Positions 23,594 through 36,323 of a stretch of DNA of 64,000 bases are shown here, piece after piece. Below the pieces are notes generated by a model. It did no database searches and was not told where the DNA came from. It saw only the letters and a program-made list of their open reading frames with translations. Made by a program: the position numbers and the translations under genes. The stretch spans positions 51,347,571 through 51,411,570 of the forward strand of contig NC_079507.1 in the NCBI RefSeq assembly GCF_030052815.1. The letters run 5' to 3'. How positions within the stretch are numbered: the first letter of the stretch is position 1; each line of letters opens with the position of its first letter. Source of the stretch: Hevea brasiliensis. Lineage: Eukaryota; Streptophyta; Magnoliopsida; Malpighiales; Euphorbiaceae.

Positions 23594-24615
23594 ATGAGAA
23601 GATTGGTTAACTCAAGCTCATTGCAATTTGATCCTGAAACTGAGAGAACTTGTAAAGGGAATAGAAGACAAGTTAGAAAAGGAAAGAAGGCTAAAAAAGA
23701 GGTTAATATTGAAATAGAGGACATGAATCCAAAAGTTATGATTGAAGAAGTGGTAGATAAAGAGCAAGAGCCACAAGTTCCAAGCCAACAAAGGAGGGTT
23801 TTGCGAGATTACATTAGATCAATAGTGTTTAGTTCTACATTGAGCATTACAGGACCTCTGGTGCAAACTAACAATTTTGAGCTGAAGCCTGCTCTTATTC
23901 AAATGGTTCATACTGCATGTCAGTTTGGAGGGACTGCAATGAGAATCCTGATGTCCATTTGGAGAGTTTTCTCATGATTTGTGACACATTGAAGTTTAAT
24001 GGAGTATTAGATGATGCCATTAGATTAAGACTGTTCCCATTCTCACTAAGGGATTGGGTAAGAGCATGGTTGAAATCTTTACCTGCTGGGTTTATCACTA
24101 CATATTTGGCAAAAAAGTTTATGGATGAATTCTTTCCCCTAGCCAAGACTGTGAAGCTAAGAAATGAAATCCAGATGTTTACTCAAGCTTGGGATAGATT
24201 TAACGATTTGATGAGAAGGTGTCCACACCATAGACTACCTAAGTGGTTATTGATTCAGAGTTTCTACAATGGATTGAATGGTCATACTAGAAGCAATGTA
24301 GACTTTGCAACAAAAGGATCACTTTTGGGGAAGTCAATTGGTGAGGGTCATGAGCTGTTGAAAGAGTTAGCAGATAATTACTATCAATGGCCTAATGAGA
24401 GGAACACAACAAGGAGAGCTGCTGGAGGTCATGGGGTTGACTCCATTATTGCACTGAATGCTAAAATGGATTTTATTTCTAGAAGATTGGATAAGATGTC
24501 AGTGAATGCAGCTACCACTAGCACTAGAGCACTTGTATGTGAAAATTATGTTGGGCCACATGCAACAAGGGATTGCTACATAGATGAGTCATTCTTCCAT
24601 CCAGTACAAGAGTAA
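23594..24615 (+). pseudogene. gag: Athila gag remnant
   Basis: Capsid-like region: ALIQMVHTACQFGG, then in another frame LRLFPFSLRDW and RRCPHH.LPKWL, which are conserved in Athila/Tat gag. A frameshift lies between about 23917 and 23977. The zinc-knuckle position reads CENYVGPHATRDC, where the second cysteine is replaced by Tyr, so the CCHC box is broken. Beyond 24615 the frame decays to about 25320. Confidence 0.8.
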
Positions 24616-25326
24616 GTTCAATATATAGGTAATCTTGGAAGGTAGCAGAAAAAATTCATTTTCCAACACAAACACCCCTGCTTGGAAGAATCACCCTAAT
24701 TTTTCATAGGAAGGACAATAACAATAGCAATAGCCTAGTTATTAGAATAGAGCACCACTTAGTGTTTCACAACCAGAGAAGAAATAAAGCTTGGAAGATA
24801 TTATTGCAAATATGGCTAAAACAACTGATAATTTCATAAATGAGACCAAGATGAACTTCCAGAATCAGAATTAAAATTAAAATCAACAAGCTACTATTAA
24901 AACTTGGAAGTGCAAATGGGACAAATAACTAGCATGCTATCTGAAAGGAATCAAGATAATTTGTCTAGCAGCACAGAGACTAATTCTAAAGAGCAAGCTA
25001 AGGCTATTACTTTGAGGAGTGGAAAGCAACTTAAAGATCTCTAAAAGAAAGAGAAGGCAAAGGAAGTTGAAAGTTAAGCAGAATGAGGAAGTACAATTGA
25101 AGGAGAGAGTATCAGAGTCAGTAAAACCTTACATGCCTCCTATACCATGTCCATAGAGACTCAAGCAACATCAAGAGGACACAAATTTCTTGAAATTTTT
25201 AGAGGTGTTTAAGAAGTTACACATAAACATACCTTTTGCAGAAGCATTGGCACAAATGCTAAGTTATGTCAAGTTTTTGAAAGATATCTTATCTAAGAAG
25301 AGAAGGCTAGAGGATCATGAACACTG

Positions 25327-25896
25327 ATGTTGACAGAGGAATGTAGTGCAATTATCCAAAACAAGTTGCCATCCAAGTTAAAAGAGCCAGGGAGTTTCAC
25401 TATCCCTTGCAATATTGCCAATGTAGAATTTACTAGAGCTTTATGTGATTTAGGTGCCAGTATTAATTTAATGCCTCTTTCTATTTTCAGGAAACTTGGG
25501 CTAGGAGATATAAAGCTAAACAGTGTTTCCTTGCAATTGGCAGATAGATCAATAACTTATCCTAAGGGCATAACTGAAGATGTTTTGGTCAAGGTGGATA
25601 AGTTTATATTTCTAGTGGATTTTGTGGTGTTAGACATGGAGGAAGATAGAGAAGTGCCATTAATTTTGGGGCGCCCATTCCTTGTAACCGGCAAGGCACT
25701 CATAGATGTTCATGAAGGTAAACTCACACTTAGAGTGGGGCAAGAAGAGGTAACATTCAATGTTCTTCATTCTACTAAACATCCCATGGAAAATGATGAA
25801 TGTTTTATGATGGATATTATTGATGAATGTGTGCATGAAATGATTAATGCTGTGAAAATTGATGATAAGATTACTTGTGTTAAGGATAATTTGTGA
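25327..25896 (+). pseudogene. Athila aspartic protease region
   Basis: Open for 189 residues. The catalytic motif is DLGA (residues 42-45) in ALCDLGASINLMPLSIFRK, followed by LQLADRSITYPKG and LILGRPFL, the flap and C-terminal motifs of retroviral-type aspartic proteases in this lineage. The domain itself is intact, but its links to gag upstream and to the polymerase downstream are broken by stops. Confidence 0.85.
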
Positions 25897-26007
25897 TTAG
25901 ATGCTATTCAAGATATTGAGTGTGATTTTGTGCATGACACTGGATGTGAACTTGTGCACAATGTTGAGATAAGATATGAAAAAGTGGAATAAAATTCAGT
26001 TCCTAAG

Positions 26008-27404
26008 TTGGAACTAAAATTGCTCCCAAGTCATCTTAGATATGCATTTTTAGGAGAATCTTTAACCTTTCCTGTGATTGTTTCTGCAAATTTGAATGTT
26101 GAGCAAAAAAACAAACTTTTGCATGTTTTGAGACAACATAGGATTGCTTTGGGATGGTCTATATCTAATATTAATGGTATAAGTCCTAGTTTTTGCATGC
26201 TTAAGATTTTGATGGAAGAAAATTATAAGCCTTCAATTGAAAATCAATATAGGTTAAATCCCAATATGAAGGAGGTAGTGAGAGCTAAGGTTATGAAATT
26301 GTTGGATGCTGGAATTATATATCCTATATCTGATAACAATTGGGTGAGTCCAGTTTAGGTGGTTCCTAAGAAGGGGGGAATAACAGTAGTGCAAAATGAG
26401 AAAAATGAGTTGATTCCCACTAGAACTATTAGGGGATGGCGTGTTTGTATTGATTATAGAAAGTTGAATAAAGCCACTCGTAAGGATCACTTTCCATTGC
26501 CATTCATAGATCAAATGCTTGAGAGATTGTCTAGTTATCCTTTCCATTATTTTCTTGATGGATATTCTGGTTATTTTCAAATTCCTATTGCACCTGAAGA
26601 TAAAGAAAAAACCATATTCACCTGTCTTTATGGGACTTTTGCATATAGAAGGATGCCACTCAAGTTGTGTAATGCACCCGCAACATTTCAGAGATGCATG
26701 ATGGCAATTTTTTCTGACATGGTTGAGAAATTCATTGAAATTTTTATGGATGATTTTTCTATTTTTGGACCTTCTTTTGACCTTTGTTTGGCCAACCTTT
26801 CCCAAATTTTGCAAAGATGTGAAGAAACTAATTTAGTGTTGAATTGGGAAAAATGTCATTTTTTGGTGCAAGAGGGGGTGATTTTAGGCTATAAATTTTA
26901 GTCAGAAATATTAAGGGAGATAGAGCAAAGGTGAAAGTAATTGAAAAATTACCTCCACCAATATTAGCAAAAGGAGTAAGAAGTTTCCTTAGCCATGCGG
27001 GCTTTTATAAGAGATTTATAAATGATTTTTCTAAAATCACTAAACCTCTTTGCAATTTGTTACTTGAGGATACACCTTTTCAATTTACTAATGATTGTTT
27101 AATTGCTTTTAACAGGTTAAAGAAAGAGTTAATTTCAGCTCCTATCATTATTGCACTAGATAGGAGTTTACCTTTTGAATTGATGTGTGGTGCAAGTGAT
27201 TTTGCAATTGGAGTAGTATTGGGACAAAGGAAGGAGAATAAACTTCATGTGGTGTATTATGCAAGCAGAACTCTAAATGACACTCAATTGAATTATGCCA
27301 CAACTGAGAAAGAAATGCTAGCTATTATTTTTGCTTTTGATAAATTTAGATCATATTTAATTGGAGCAAAAATCATAGTTTATACTGATCACTCTGACAA
27401 TTAA
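26008..27404 (+). pseudogene. Athila reverse transcriptase and RNase H
   Basis: The fragment from 26008 reaches a TAG at 26356 just before the VPKKGG motif. The next frame (26359-26901) carries WRVCIDYRKLNKAT, the active-site FMDDFSIFG and FHYFLDGYSGYFQI, and ends at a stop where GYKF is followed by TAG. A shifted frame (26931-27404) holds AGFYKRFI and the RNase H region (GASDFAIGVVLGQ, YASRTLN, TTEKEMLAI, YTDHS), then shifts again near 27393. The catalytic aspartates are still present. Confidence 0.88.
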
Positions 27405-27643
27405 GTACTTAATTCAGAAAAAAGATGCTAAACCAAAACTAATTAGATGGATACTTCTTTTGCAGGAGGTTGATTTGGAAATCAGAGACAAGAAAGGAGC
27501 AAAAAATCTTGTAGCAAATCATTTGTCTCGACTGGAGTTGGGAGAGCAAGAAGAAAAAAATCTGAGTTACCCATAAATGAATCATTCTTGATGAGCAATT
27601 AATAGTAATAGTCCCATCTATCACTCCTAGGTATGCTGATTTT

Positions 27644-28899
27644 GTGAACTATTTAGCATGTGTGATACTTTCTTCTAATATGTGTTATCAACAGAGAAAA
27701 TTTTTTTTGCATGATGTTAAATTTTATTTGTGGGAGGATCCTTACTTGTTTAAATATTGTTCAGATCAATTGATTAGGAAGTGTGTTCCAAATGATGAGA
27801 GAAATAGTGTGATCAATAATTGTCATTCATTAGAGTGTGGGGGTCATTTTGAACCTACCAAAATAGTTGCTAAGATATTACAATCTAGTTTTTATTGGCC
27901 AAATATGTTTAAAGATGTTTATGCTTTTGTTACTTCTTGTGACTGGTGTAAAAGAACCGGTAATATCTCAAATAAACATGAAATGCCTTAACAAATATCT
28001 TAGAAGTTGAATTGTTTGATGTATAGGGTTTAGATTTTATGGGTATTTTCCTGCTTTTTATTTAAATCATTATATTTTGGTGGCAGTTGAGTATGTATCT
28101 AAGTGGGTTGAAGCCATTGCTCTTCCAATGAATCACTCCAAAAGTGAATTGAGATTTTTAAAGAAATACTTTTTTATGCACTTTGGAGTACCAAGAGCAA
28201 TCATTACAGATGGTAGTAAGCACTTTTGCAATAAATATTTAGACTCCGTGCTAACTAAATATGATGTTACTCATCGTGTAAGTGAACCATATCATCCTCA
28301 ATCAAGTAGGCAAGTTGAGGTTTCTAATAGAGAGCTCAAAAGAATTTTAGAGATCACAGTGAAAGCTTCAAGGAAAGATTAGTCTAAGAAATTAGATAAT
28401 GCACTGTGGGCATATAGGACTACATATAAGACATCGATTGAAACATCTCCATATCATTTGGTGTACAATAAAGCTTGCCATTTACCTGTGGAATTGGAAC
28501 ATAGGGCCTATTGGGCAACAAGGTTCTTGAATATGGATGCAAAAGTTGCTGGAGAGAAAAGGTTACTTCATTTAAATGAATTGGAAGAATTTCGCCTCCA
28601 TGCTTATGAGAATGCGAAAATTTACAAGGAGCAAAACCAAGAGATGGCATGACAAACATATTCTGAGAAGAGATTTTCATGAGGGTCAGAAGGTCCTACT
28701 CTACAATTCTTACCAGTGGTTGTTTCCTCGCAAGCTTAAATCAAGATGGTTAGGACCTTTTGAGGTGGTTCAAGTCTATCCATATGGTGTGGTGGAGGTA
28801 AAAAAGGATGATAGAACCTTTAAGGTGAATGGTCAAAGGTTAAAGTTGTACATAGAGAGAGAGTTTGAGCAAGTGAAAATGGCATTGTTGCTAGATTAA
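27644..28899 (+). pseudogene. Athila integrase
   Basis: The zinc domain keeps two His (in CHSLECGGHF) and CDWC. In the catalytic core the first acidic residue is Glu (VAVEYVSKW) where the family has Asp. The second Asp (ITDGSKHF) and the Glu (RQVEVSNRE) are present. The core is broken by stops near 27989 and 28381, and by a frame change around 28576-28650. The C-terminal KSRWLGPFEVVQVYP block is typical of Athila and has no chromodomain. Confidence 0.85.
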
Positions 28900-30156
28900 A
28901 GTGAAAAGAAAAATGGTCAAGCTAAGGACCTAAAACAAGCGCTCTTGGGAGGCAACCTAAGCAAAACATTTTGATATCCTTTCTTTTTGTCATTCTTTTA
29001 TGTTTTGTTCATATTTAGTTGCATTTTATTTTAGTTGAAGTATTTCCCCAAATTTTGATTAGCATTGTTTTCTTTTGGTTATATTTATAGAAAAAGAAAA
29101 TGTGAAGAAAAATGAATGAGGTTCACAAGAAAGGGGTAGAAAGTTAAGTTTGGTGAAGTAAGGGAAAAGGCATGCATCAAAGGAGAGTGACTCTAATCTT
29201 TTATTGCCTTTATGAAATTCATTGTATGCATGATTAGGTCATTGAGAATGAAATTCCTGATTTTGAGGTGATATGCTTAATTTTGATGTTGTTGCAATCT
29301 TATGCATATCTTGTGCTTGGTGGATATTTGTGAAGTTGAATAATGTTATTTTGTTATACCAATGTGAAGAAAATGCAATTTTGATGTATGATTTTATTAG
29401 AGCTACATTTTGCATTGAAATGGAGTAAATTTTTTTTAGAAGCAGTAAACTTCATGGCTAGGTAGGAGTTAGTCATGTTAGGGCATGTAATTCATTGTTT
29501 AAAAGAAGTTGAATTTAATTTGCTAGAAAAAGTTTTCATGAGAAGCAGTAAAGGTCATGGCTTCATGTGAGTTTACAGTTCAAAGTCCCTTAATTGTGCA
29601 AATTTTTTTTATTCTCTCATATTCTTTTATTAGTCAACTTCATTTCACCTCATGCCATGTGATCCTATTTTGTTTTTTATGCAATTATTCTTACACACTA
29701 TTATTTCATAACACCTTCTCTCCTCAAGCATCAACATTTACCTTTTCTTTTTCTTTCTTGTCGACAAACATGGTCTAGCTACATCACTTTCACGCACAAT
29801 TCCATTATACTCCATTGTAGGTCCCCTTTTGCATTTCCACATCCATGGCATACACTTATTTTTTAGTTAGTGCTCTTTTTCTTGTTCTTCTCCTTTAATT
29901 TGTTTTTTTGTTTTTGTAGTTATTTTCTTGTTGCTTAGAATTAGTTTGCATTTTTCCACTAACTAAACATATTTGATCTCTTTCTAAAATTAAAATTGTT
30001 GCCTTGTGCTTTAACTTTTTACCTTCCTCTATCATCTTTATCATTATCTCACTTTTATCCCCAACATTTCCCATCAATTAGGGTGTTAGCTTTCAAGATT
30101 AAATTTTCTAAACCCTAAGTGTTACTTTTCTTTTCTAAATTGTAGTTGAAAAAAAA
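28900..30156. other. Athila spacer between integrase and 3' ORF
   Basis: No ORF with protein-like content. A leader for a spliced subgenomic transcript would be expected here. TTTTCTTTTTCTTTC-type pyrimidine tracts occur near 29740. Confidence 0.5.
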
Positions 30157-31428
30157 ATGTCTCCTACAAAGAAATCAAAGCATCAAGAAGCATCTTCCTC
30201 TTCTAAAAGAAAAACCATTGTGTATGAGAGAAGGAGATCACCATCACCACACCAACCACTAGTACACTCTTTGGCACCTCTTGCTAGTTAAGGTATTAAT
30301 GTAGAACACCAAGAGAGATATACTAAGCTTGCTCAAAGGCTTATTGTGTCTACAAGATTTATGGATAATGGTCTTTTGAATGAATTGGGGTTGCTTGAAG
30401 ATGTTCATGTAGCATTGAACAATATTGGTTGGGAGAAGTTTGTTGAATTGAGAAAGCCCACATATTTGGAGCCTACATTGGAATTCTTAAGTAGCTATTC
30501 TTGTAAATTGCATCTCACTGAGTCTAATTCAGAATCTTGGAGTAAAATCAAATTTTAATTGAATGGAATAGAGAAGGAAATTTATACCAGAGAATTTAAT
30601 AATTATTTTGAATTTGATAAGGATGGCATTAAGGTTATTCCTTCAGACTTTTGTCAACAAGAAGCTTAGGGTATGCTTACAGGGGTTCTTTGTGGCCAGT
30701 TTATTAGCAGTCAATTTAAAGCTTCTAAGATTCAATATCCTGCTCTTAGATTTCTCTATAGATTCATGACTAGTACTATTTATGGCAGGGGAGAGAGCAA
30801 AGGAACAGTGAACAAGAATGAATTATTTTTTATGTGGGCTATGTTGAAGAAGAAGAAGGTAAATATTGGTTATTGGTGTAGTAACCAGTTACAACATATT
30901 TCTACGATGAATACTAGCAAAATTGTTGTGGGAGGTTTGATCACTATCATTTGTGAAAAGCTTCAGGTGGATCCAGTGAGTGAAAATTTTAAGTTGATAG
31001 AAGGAAGTATGATCTTAGATTCAAATACTCTATTGAGGCAAGGAATATGGAGAAAAGAGGGAGATAGGATGGTTGGGATGAGCTCAAATAGGACTAGGAG
31101 TTTTGAAGCCAGAAGGATAGAAGGTGGGTCTAGTTCAAGACATGAACATGGGGAAGACAGTGAGTTTATGGATGTTGACCTTGGAGCTTCACCACTTGCT
31201 CTACCTTTTACTTCACCACTTTGGGAAATTGTGTTGGCTAAACTTGATCAATTGGACATCAAAATGGAAACAAGATTTCAGGAATTGGATAGCAAAGTGG
31301 ATAGCGAAGTTCAAGTAATGCAAGCTGAAATTCAAGACGTAAAAGCAAGAATTGATGAGCTAGAGAGAACAAATGATCATTTTTGGGGTCGCCTTGAAGA
31401 AAAGATGGATCAAATTCTGCAATTATAA
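30157..31428 (+). pseudogene. Athila 3' ORF (envelope-position), degenerate
   Basis: Starts with a Lys/Ser-rich segment (SPTKKSKHQEASSSSKR), then ERYTKLAQRLIVSTRF. It is interrupted by in-frame stops near 30290, 30556 and 30667. The last part (30673-31428) is open for 251 residues and ends in a coiled-coil-like stretch (QAEIQDVKARIDELERTND). I see no convincing signal peptide or transmembrane segment in what remains, so an actual envelope role is unproven; the position and the sequence flavour match Athila ORFs annotated as plant transposon proteins. Confidence 0.7.
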
Positions 31429-32830
31429 ACATCACTTTTATATCTTCCCTTTGTTGGCTTCTATGTTTTAGACCATAGTAGTATTAACTCCTTTATTTGT
31501 TAGAATTGTGCATATTTTTTTTGGCTACTTTTTTACACTATGTGGCTAGTACATTTTGCTAATGAAAATGCTTAGTTAAATTAAATGTGATGTTTGTTAA
31601 TTGAATGAATTGTGTTGATGTTTAGCTTTGAATTGGGCATATTATGTGGTGATGTGGACCAAAGAGGTTACTTATTTTTCTTCGTTTAACCATTGAGAAC
31701 AATATTTTTAATAAGTTTGGGGGTACATATGATATATATTTTATTTTATTTTATTTTATTTTGTTTTGTTTTATTTTTGTACATAAAATTTTTGTTTTGT
31801 TTTGCAAAATATGGTTGCAATTTGATTAAGAAATTTAGAAAAAAAAATAGTTTTGGCCATTGTTATTTTTAATTATTTCAATCTGAGTTTGAGAGTTAAA
31901 TCTATAGTATAGTTATTTTAGATTTGTGATGTGCTTTAATGGGATTATATACAATTAATGATTAATTTTGTTTCGCCAACCTTGCATGTTTATTTTATTT
32001 TGTGTATGGAAATGAAATGTGGATAGTGTGTCTAGGAGATAAAAAAAATATTTTAATGTGAGAATTAATTAATTATTGGGAGTGAAGCATGTTTTGATCT
32101 TAATTAATATTCCTTCTTTTGATGTATATAGTTGTACATAAAAAAAAATCAACAAAATAAAATTACACAGTCTACTCCGCTGATTTGAATTGCAAGTAAC
32201 TAGGAACATTCTTGAGCCCCATGTTTGTTTTTGAGTAAAACAGCAGCTTGAATTATAAATATGCAAAGCACCTTGATTTTGTGATTGCTAAGTAACTGGA
32301 TGCCTTCATGACCAATGTCGGTATTTGTGTAAGAAGGCAAATGAAGATATAAGGAAGAGTGCCAAAATGTTGTTCATAAAAAAAAAGAGTAAATAAATAA
32401 AGAAATAAGAAGGGAATTGAAAATTAAGGTTTCAGTATGTTTTGATTCATGATGATTGGTTGATTTTTATTTCTATTTTGTTTTGTTTGTGCTTTTTGAG
32501 TCTCCTAGGAATACTATCTCATTAATCAAAATAGATTGATGAAATTACATGTTTGGTTGAAGGGTAGAGTTGAATTGCTTTATTGAAATTTAAAAAAAGC
32601 AAAATGATTATTAATTGTATAGAGTGTCACTTGTGTATGAATAGGTTGAAATGATTAAACTGTAGAATTTGATTTTTGAATTTGTGATTGAGATGATTAA
32701 ATTATAGCATTTGGATAGAATTATTCTTTTCTGAGTTAATTTATCAAATTTGCAATTATGTTTGAAATTTTTAGGTTTTATCAAATCTCTCATTTGTGCT
32801 TTATATGTTCTTTTGCTTGAGGACAAGCAA

Positions 32831-34190
32831 AAACTCAAATTTGGGATATTTGATAAATAGTATTTTTATAGAGTTAATTGTATTAATTCATGTAAATGTT
32901 TAGTCTTTTAATTAATTTTAATTATATTTTATAGTTTTATTTAGCTAAAAGTTAATTTCTTTCATTTTAATTGATTTTTGTTATTTTTAGGGAAAAATTA
33001 TAAAGAAGAGTGAAGAATCGGAGAAAATCTAATTTTGCCAGAAGATCTCATGGCCAGCCATGAGATACTTATGGTTGCCTGTGAGATTGAAGAAACAAGC
33101 ATAGCTTCTTATAGGATGATAATAGGGCGCATAGCTAGCCATGAGATTGCCTCTTACATGTATGGTTGGCCATGAGATGGTCTTTGGGAGGTTAGTTTTC
33201 ACTTAATAGATTTTTGATACATCATCAAAAGAGGGAAAAGGATCCAAAAGAGGGGGTTGCTAGAAATTTGAGCTGGAGAAGACATTTTTTGGAGGTCTCT
33301 TGGCACCCAAACACTCCAAAAAATTTCATTGATGAGGAAAAGCAGGAAATTATAGAGGGTTTTTCTTGGAGCATTTGGAGGCTAGAGCAAGGGTTCTTCA
33401 TCAAGCACACTTAGAGTTTATTCTTTTTATTCTTTTCTTTTATTTTCTTTTATTTGAACTCATTTGTTAATTTGATGTTTGGATTTATTTTTATTGATTT
33501 TGAGTTGATACTTGAGGAAATGAGTGGCTAAATATTTTAGCTAGGGATTTGATGTAACTTGACTTGATTTAATTTTTAGATTTTGATTTAATTTTCTCTA
33601 CTTTGCTAATAATTGTTATTTTTGAGTTAATACCTTTTAGTATGATTTTAGATTTATAATCTATGGTTGGAAAAATGATTATGAGTTTGATTTGATAATA
33701 ACTATCATAGATTTTAATTAAAAGTGGAAACTAAGATCAGGTCCATTGAGTTTTGTTGAAATAGTCTTGTTCTTAATGCTCTAATTAATTGAGATAATTC
33801 TCTATTGAAAAATAGGGGATTAATTCTTTAATTAGAACATTTAATGATGCGGGATTATTAAATGCTTTTGATTATTAACCCTTGCAAGAGTAGCTAAAAT
33901 TGATTATTAGACAAAAATAATTGAGATTAATTATTGGGTCAAGTGAAATCAATATCCCTGGCCACTTTTAATTGGTTTATAACTCAAGGTTTTCTTTGCT
34001 TTTATTATTTAATTTCTAATTTTAGTTAATTTCATCCTTAATTTAATTTCTTAAATTTAATCCAATTCGATCGTCTAAATATTAATAAAATTAATATAAA
34101 TTTTAGTAATTAAAGACAATTCTCATAGGAACGATTCTCTACTCACTCTTTATTACTTATACAATTCCATGCACTCGCATACGCGTATCA
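32831..34190 (+). repeat. Athila polypurine tract and 3' LTR
   Basis: A purine-rich AAACTCAAATTTGGGATAT stretch precedes TGATAAATAG at 32851. The LTR runs 1340 bp and ends in CGTATCA at 34190, so TGATA...TATCA forms the short inverted ends. It is homologous to 22680-23460 over its second half. Confidence 0.85.
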
Positions 34191-36323
34191 TATGGCAAGG
34201 CCAAAATAAATTGACACCTTCTGAGACAAATTTATATCCTTTTCATCAGACCTCTGTCCAATGCTCATCTTAAAATTTTTCCCGTATGAAGATAGATTAT
34301 TAGTGATTTACAACCCACTGTTCTTCAATTTCACAGTCATTTACAGTTCCATGCCTCAGGAGTCTTTTTAATTTTATTTTTCCTATACTTTTTATGGCTC
34401 AATATTGTTTGAGGCATGCAAGGAAATGCAAGAACATCTTGCAATAGCATTTAATGTTTAGTGCATGCTGAACATGGAATGAAAGTGCTGTCTATGATCT
34501 TGAGCTTTACATTGGAAGAGACTGGAATAATTGTTGGGTCCACTCAACTCCACAACTTCAAAGATATCTGCTTGAATATTTTAGTTTATGGTAGAGAATG
34601 CCACTAGCATGCAGCTGACACCTTTACCATTTACAAGAGAGCATCAAAGCTCAATTCTTTGAAAATAGGCATGCCCCTTTTTGGTGCTACTTCTTGCTAT
34701 TGGCATTCTTAGGTCCTGAACCTGTAATTTGAAAGGCTTCCCTTCTAGTGAAACTCGGGGTAGCAGAAGGTTGGACTTCAGGACTTGTGTAGTCCAAGGC
34801 TTACTTAAGAATACAGGGGGAAAAATCCAATCCGCAGAAAGTACTCTCTCTTCCAATGAAGAACATTCTGCATGCCTAGCACCACTGCGTCAGGATTCAG
34901 GATGGACCCTTACCTGTCTCAGAGATCAGTGAGGGTGAGTTTCTATCTTCAAAATGCAGAGCGATGAACTCTCTGGCTCTACCATGCCTCTAATCGGATG
35001 GATTTGGGACTTGAGGTTGAGCCATCTTTCAATGCCGGGGAACTAGGATTGCTCTCCCTGCCTTCCCTTGCTTTGTAAAAGAGGTTGTTTACAAAGAACA
35101 ACCTTATGTTGCTTCCACACCCTTTCTTTTATAGATTATAAATATATAAAAATTGATAGAACCAATCTTTTACATTGTTATTTAATTCGCTGTTAAAAAA
35201 TATTACTATCTATTATTAAAATAAAATATTATTTAAATATATTAATTAAAATTTAAAAAAATTATTTTCAAGTTAAATTTAATCTTTTCAAAAAATAAAT
35301 TTAAATCATTATGTCAAATTCACTTTTTCTAAAAAAAAATTTGCAGATAAGCGTTCTTCATTTCTTTTTTTTTTTTTCTTTTTTAACTGATGTGTGATTT
35401 TTTATTATTATTATTGCATTATTTCATTATTAAATATTTAATATTTACATAAAAATTTATCATTCAGACATTTTCACAAAAAATAATCCAGATGATATAT
35501 AAAGAAATCATTAGTTTTGGTGTAAATCACATTTTATTTTTTTTATAATAATTTGAAAATATCAATCTTAATTTAAAAAAACAAATCAATAGTATAGATG
35601 AATTTTGACTTCAGGGCAATAATGGAAACATTATTATTTATTTTTATTTCCAAATATAGAAATAGTAATATTCATAAAACCTTTAAAGGCAGAGAATACA
35701 GTGCTTGTAACATGGCCATGGCCTCAAAACAGGAAACTTAAGAACAATACAACGATTCAAGCCCAGCAAATAAAAAATCCAAGTCCAACCAACAGCGTGG
35801 TGCCAGCAAAAGAAAAGGTCTCAACTGCATTGTGAGAAAGTTGAGATTATAAATTTTTCATTGAAAAAGTATAAATGTAAAATGATAAATATAGTAATTA
35901 AATTATAATATTAACTTAATTAATTATTTTAATATATAAAATAATTTAAATATTTATATAAATTTAAATTAAAATAAATTAATAAATAATTTAATTAATA
36001 CTCTCTCTCTGTATTTAATATGATATAAATATTTTAAGTAATCTTAACAGTATACATCTAGTACACGCACATCTCTTACAATCTCAATCTGAATCTCTTC
36101 TATTTATTAGTAAATTAACTATAAACAAAATTTTATAGTATAAATAATAAAATTATATATTAATAAATTTAATTCCTAAATATATGTATAATGGCGGGAA
36201 GTAGAGGAGTTTGTTATAATCAGAACTCCAGAAATAACCAACCCCATTTCACTTAAAAGAGAAAGAAACCTTCTTTCTTCGCTTTCTCTCTCAAGTTTTC
36301 CCGAGAAAATTAAAGGAGTCATC
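34191..36323. other. Intergenic; transcript-like GC-richer patch then AT-rich DNA
   Basis: 34640-35080 is less AT-rich than its surroundings and includes a 70-residue minus-strand ORF (34644-34856) that I do not recognise. It could be a non-coding transcript, an exon or a decayed element. 35130-36180 is low-complexity AT. 36190-36323 is the promoter and leader of the GT47 gene, with a pyrimidine-rich leader. Confidence 0.4.

Larger units (their letters stand above)
22680..34190 (+). mobile_element. Athila-type Ty3/gypsy retrotransposon, degenerate
   Basis: About 11.5 kb in the order LTR, tRNA-Asp primer site, gag, protease, reverse transcriptase, RNase H, integrase, a long spacer, an envelope-position ORF, polypurine tract, LTR. 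The DLGA protease, the MDDF reverse transcriptase motif, the Asp primer site and an extra 3' ORF together indicate the Athila lineage. Multiple stops and frameshifts make it non-autonomous. The 5' LTR is short of the 3' LTR by about 0.6 kb, and no target duplication is seen. Confidence 0.92.

Noticed and set aside
24616..25326. Search for an intact gag-protease fusion
   Set aside because: Several in-frame stops and frame changes; the region is clearly decayed.
26254..26814. 186-residue minus-strand ORF opposite the reverse transcriptase
   Set aside because: Antisense shadow of a strongly recognisable coding strand.
34644..34932. Overlapping 70- and 67-residue ORFs on opposite strands
   Set aside because: Neither has a recognisable motif or splice-compatible neighbours; kept only as a GC-richer patch of unknown nature.
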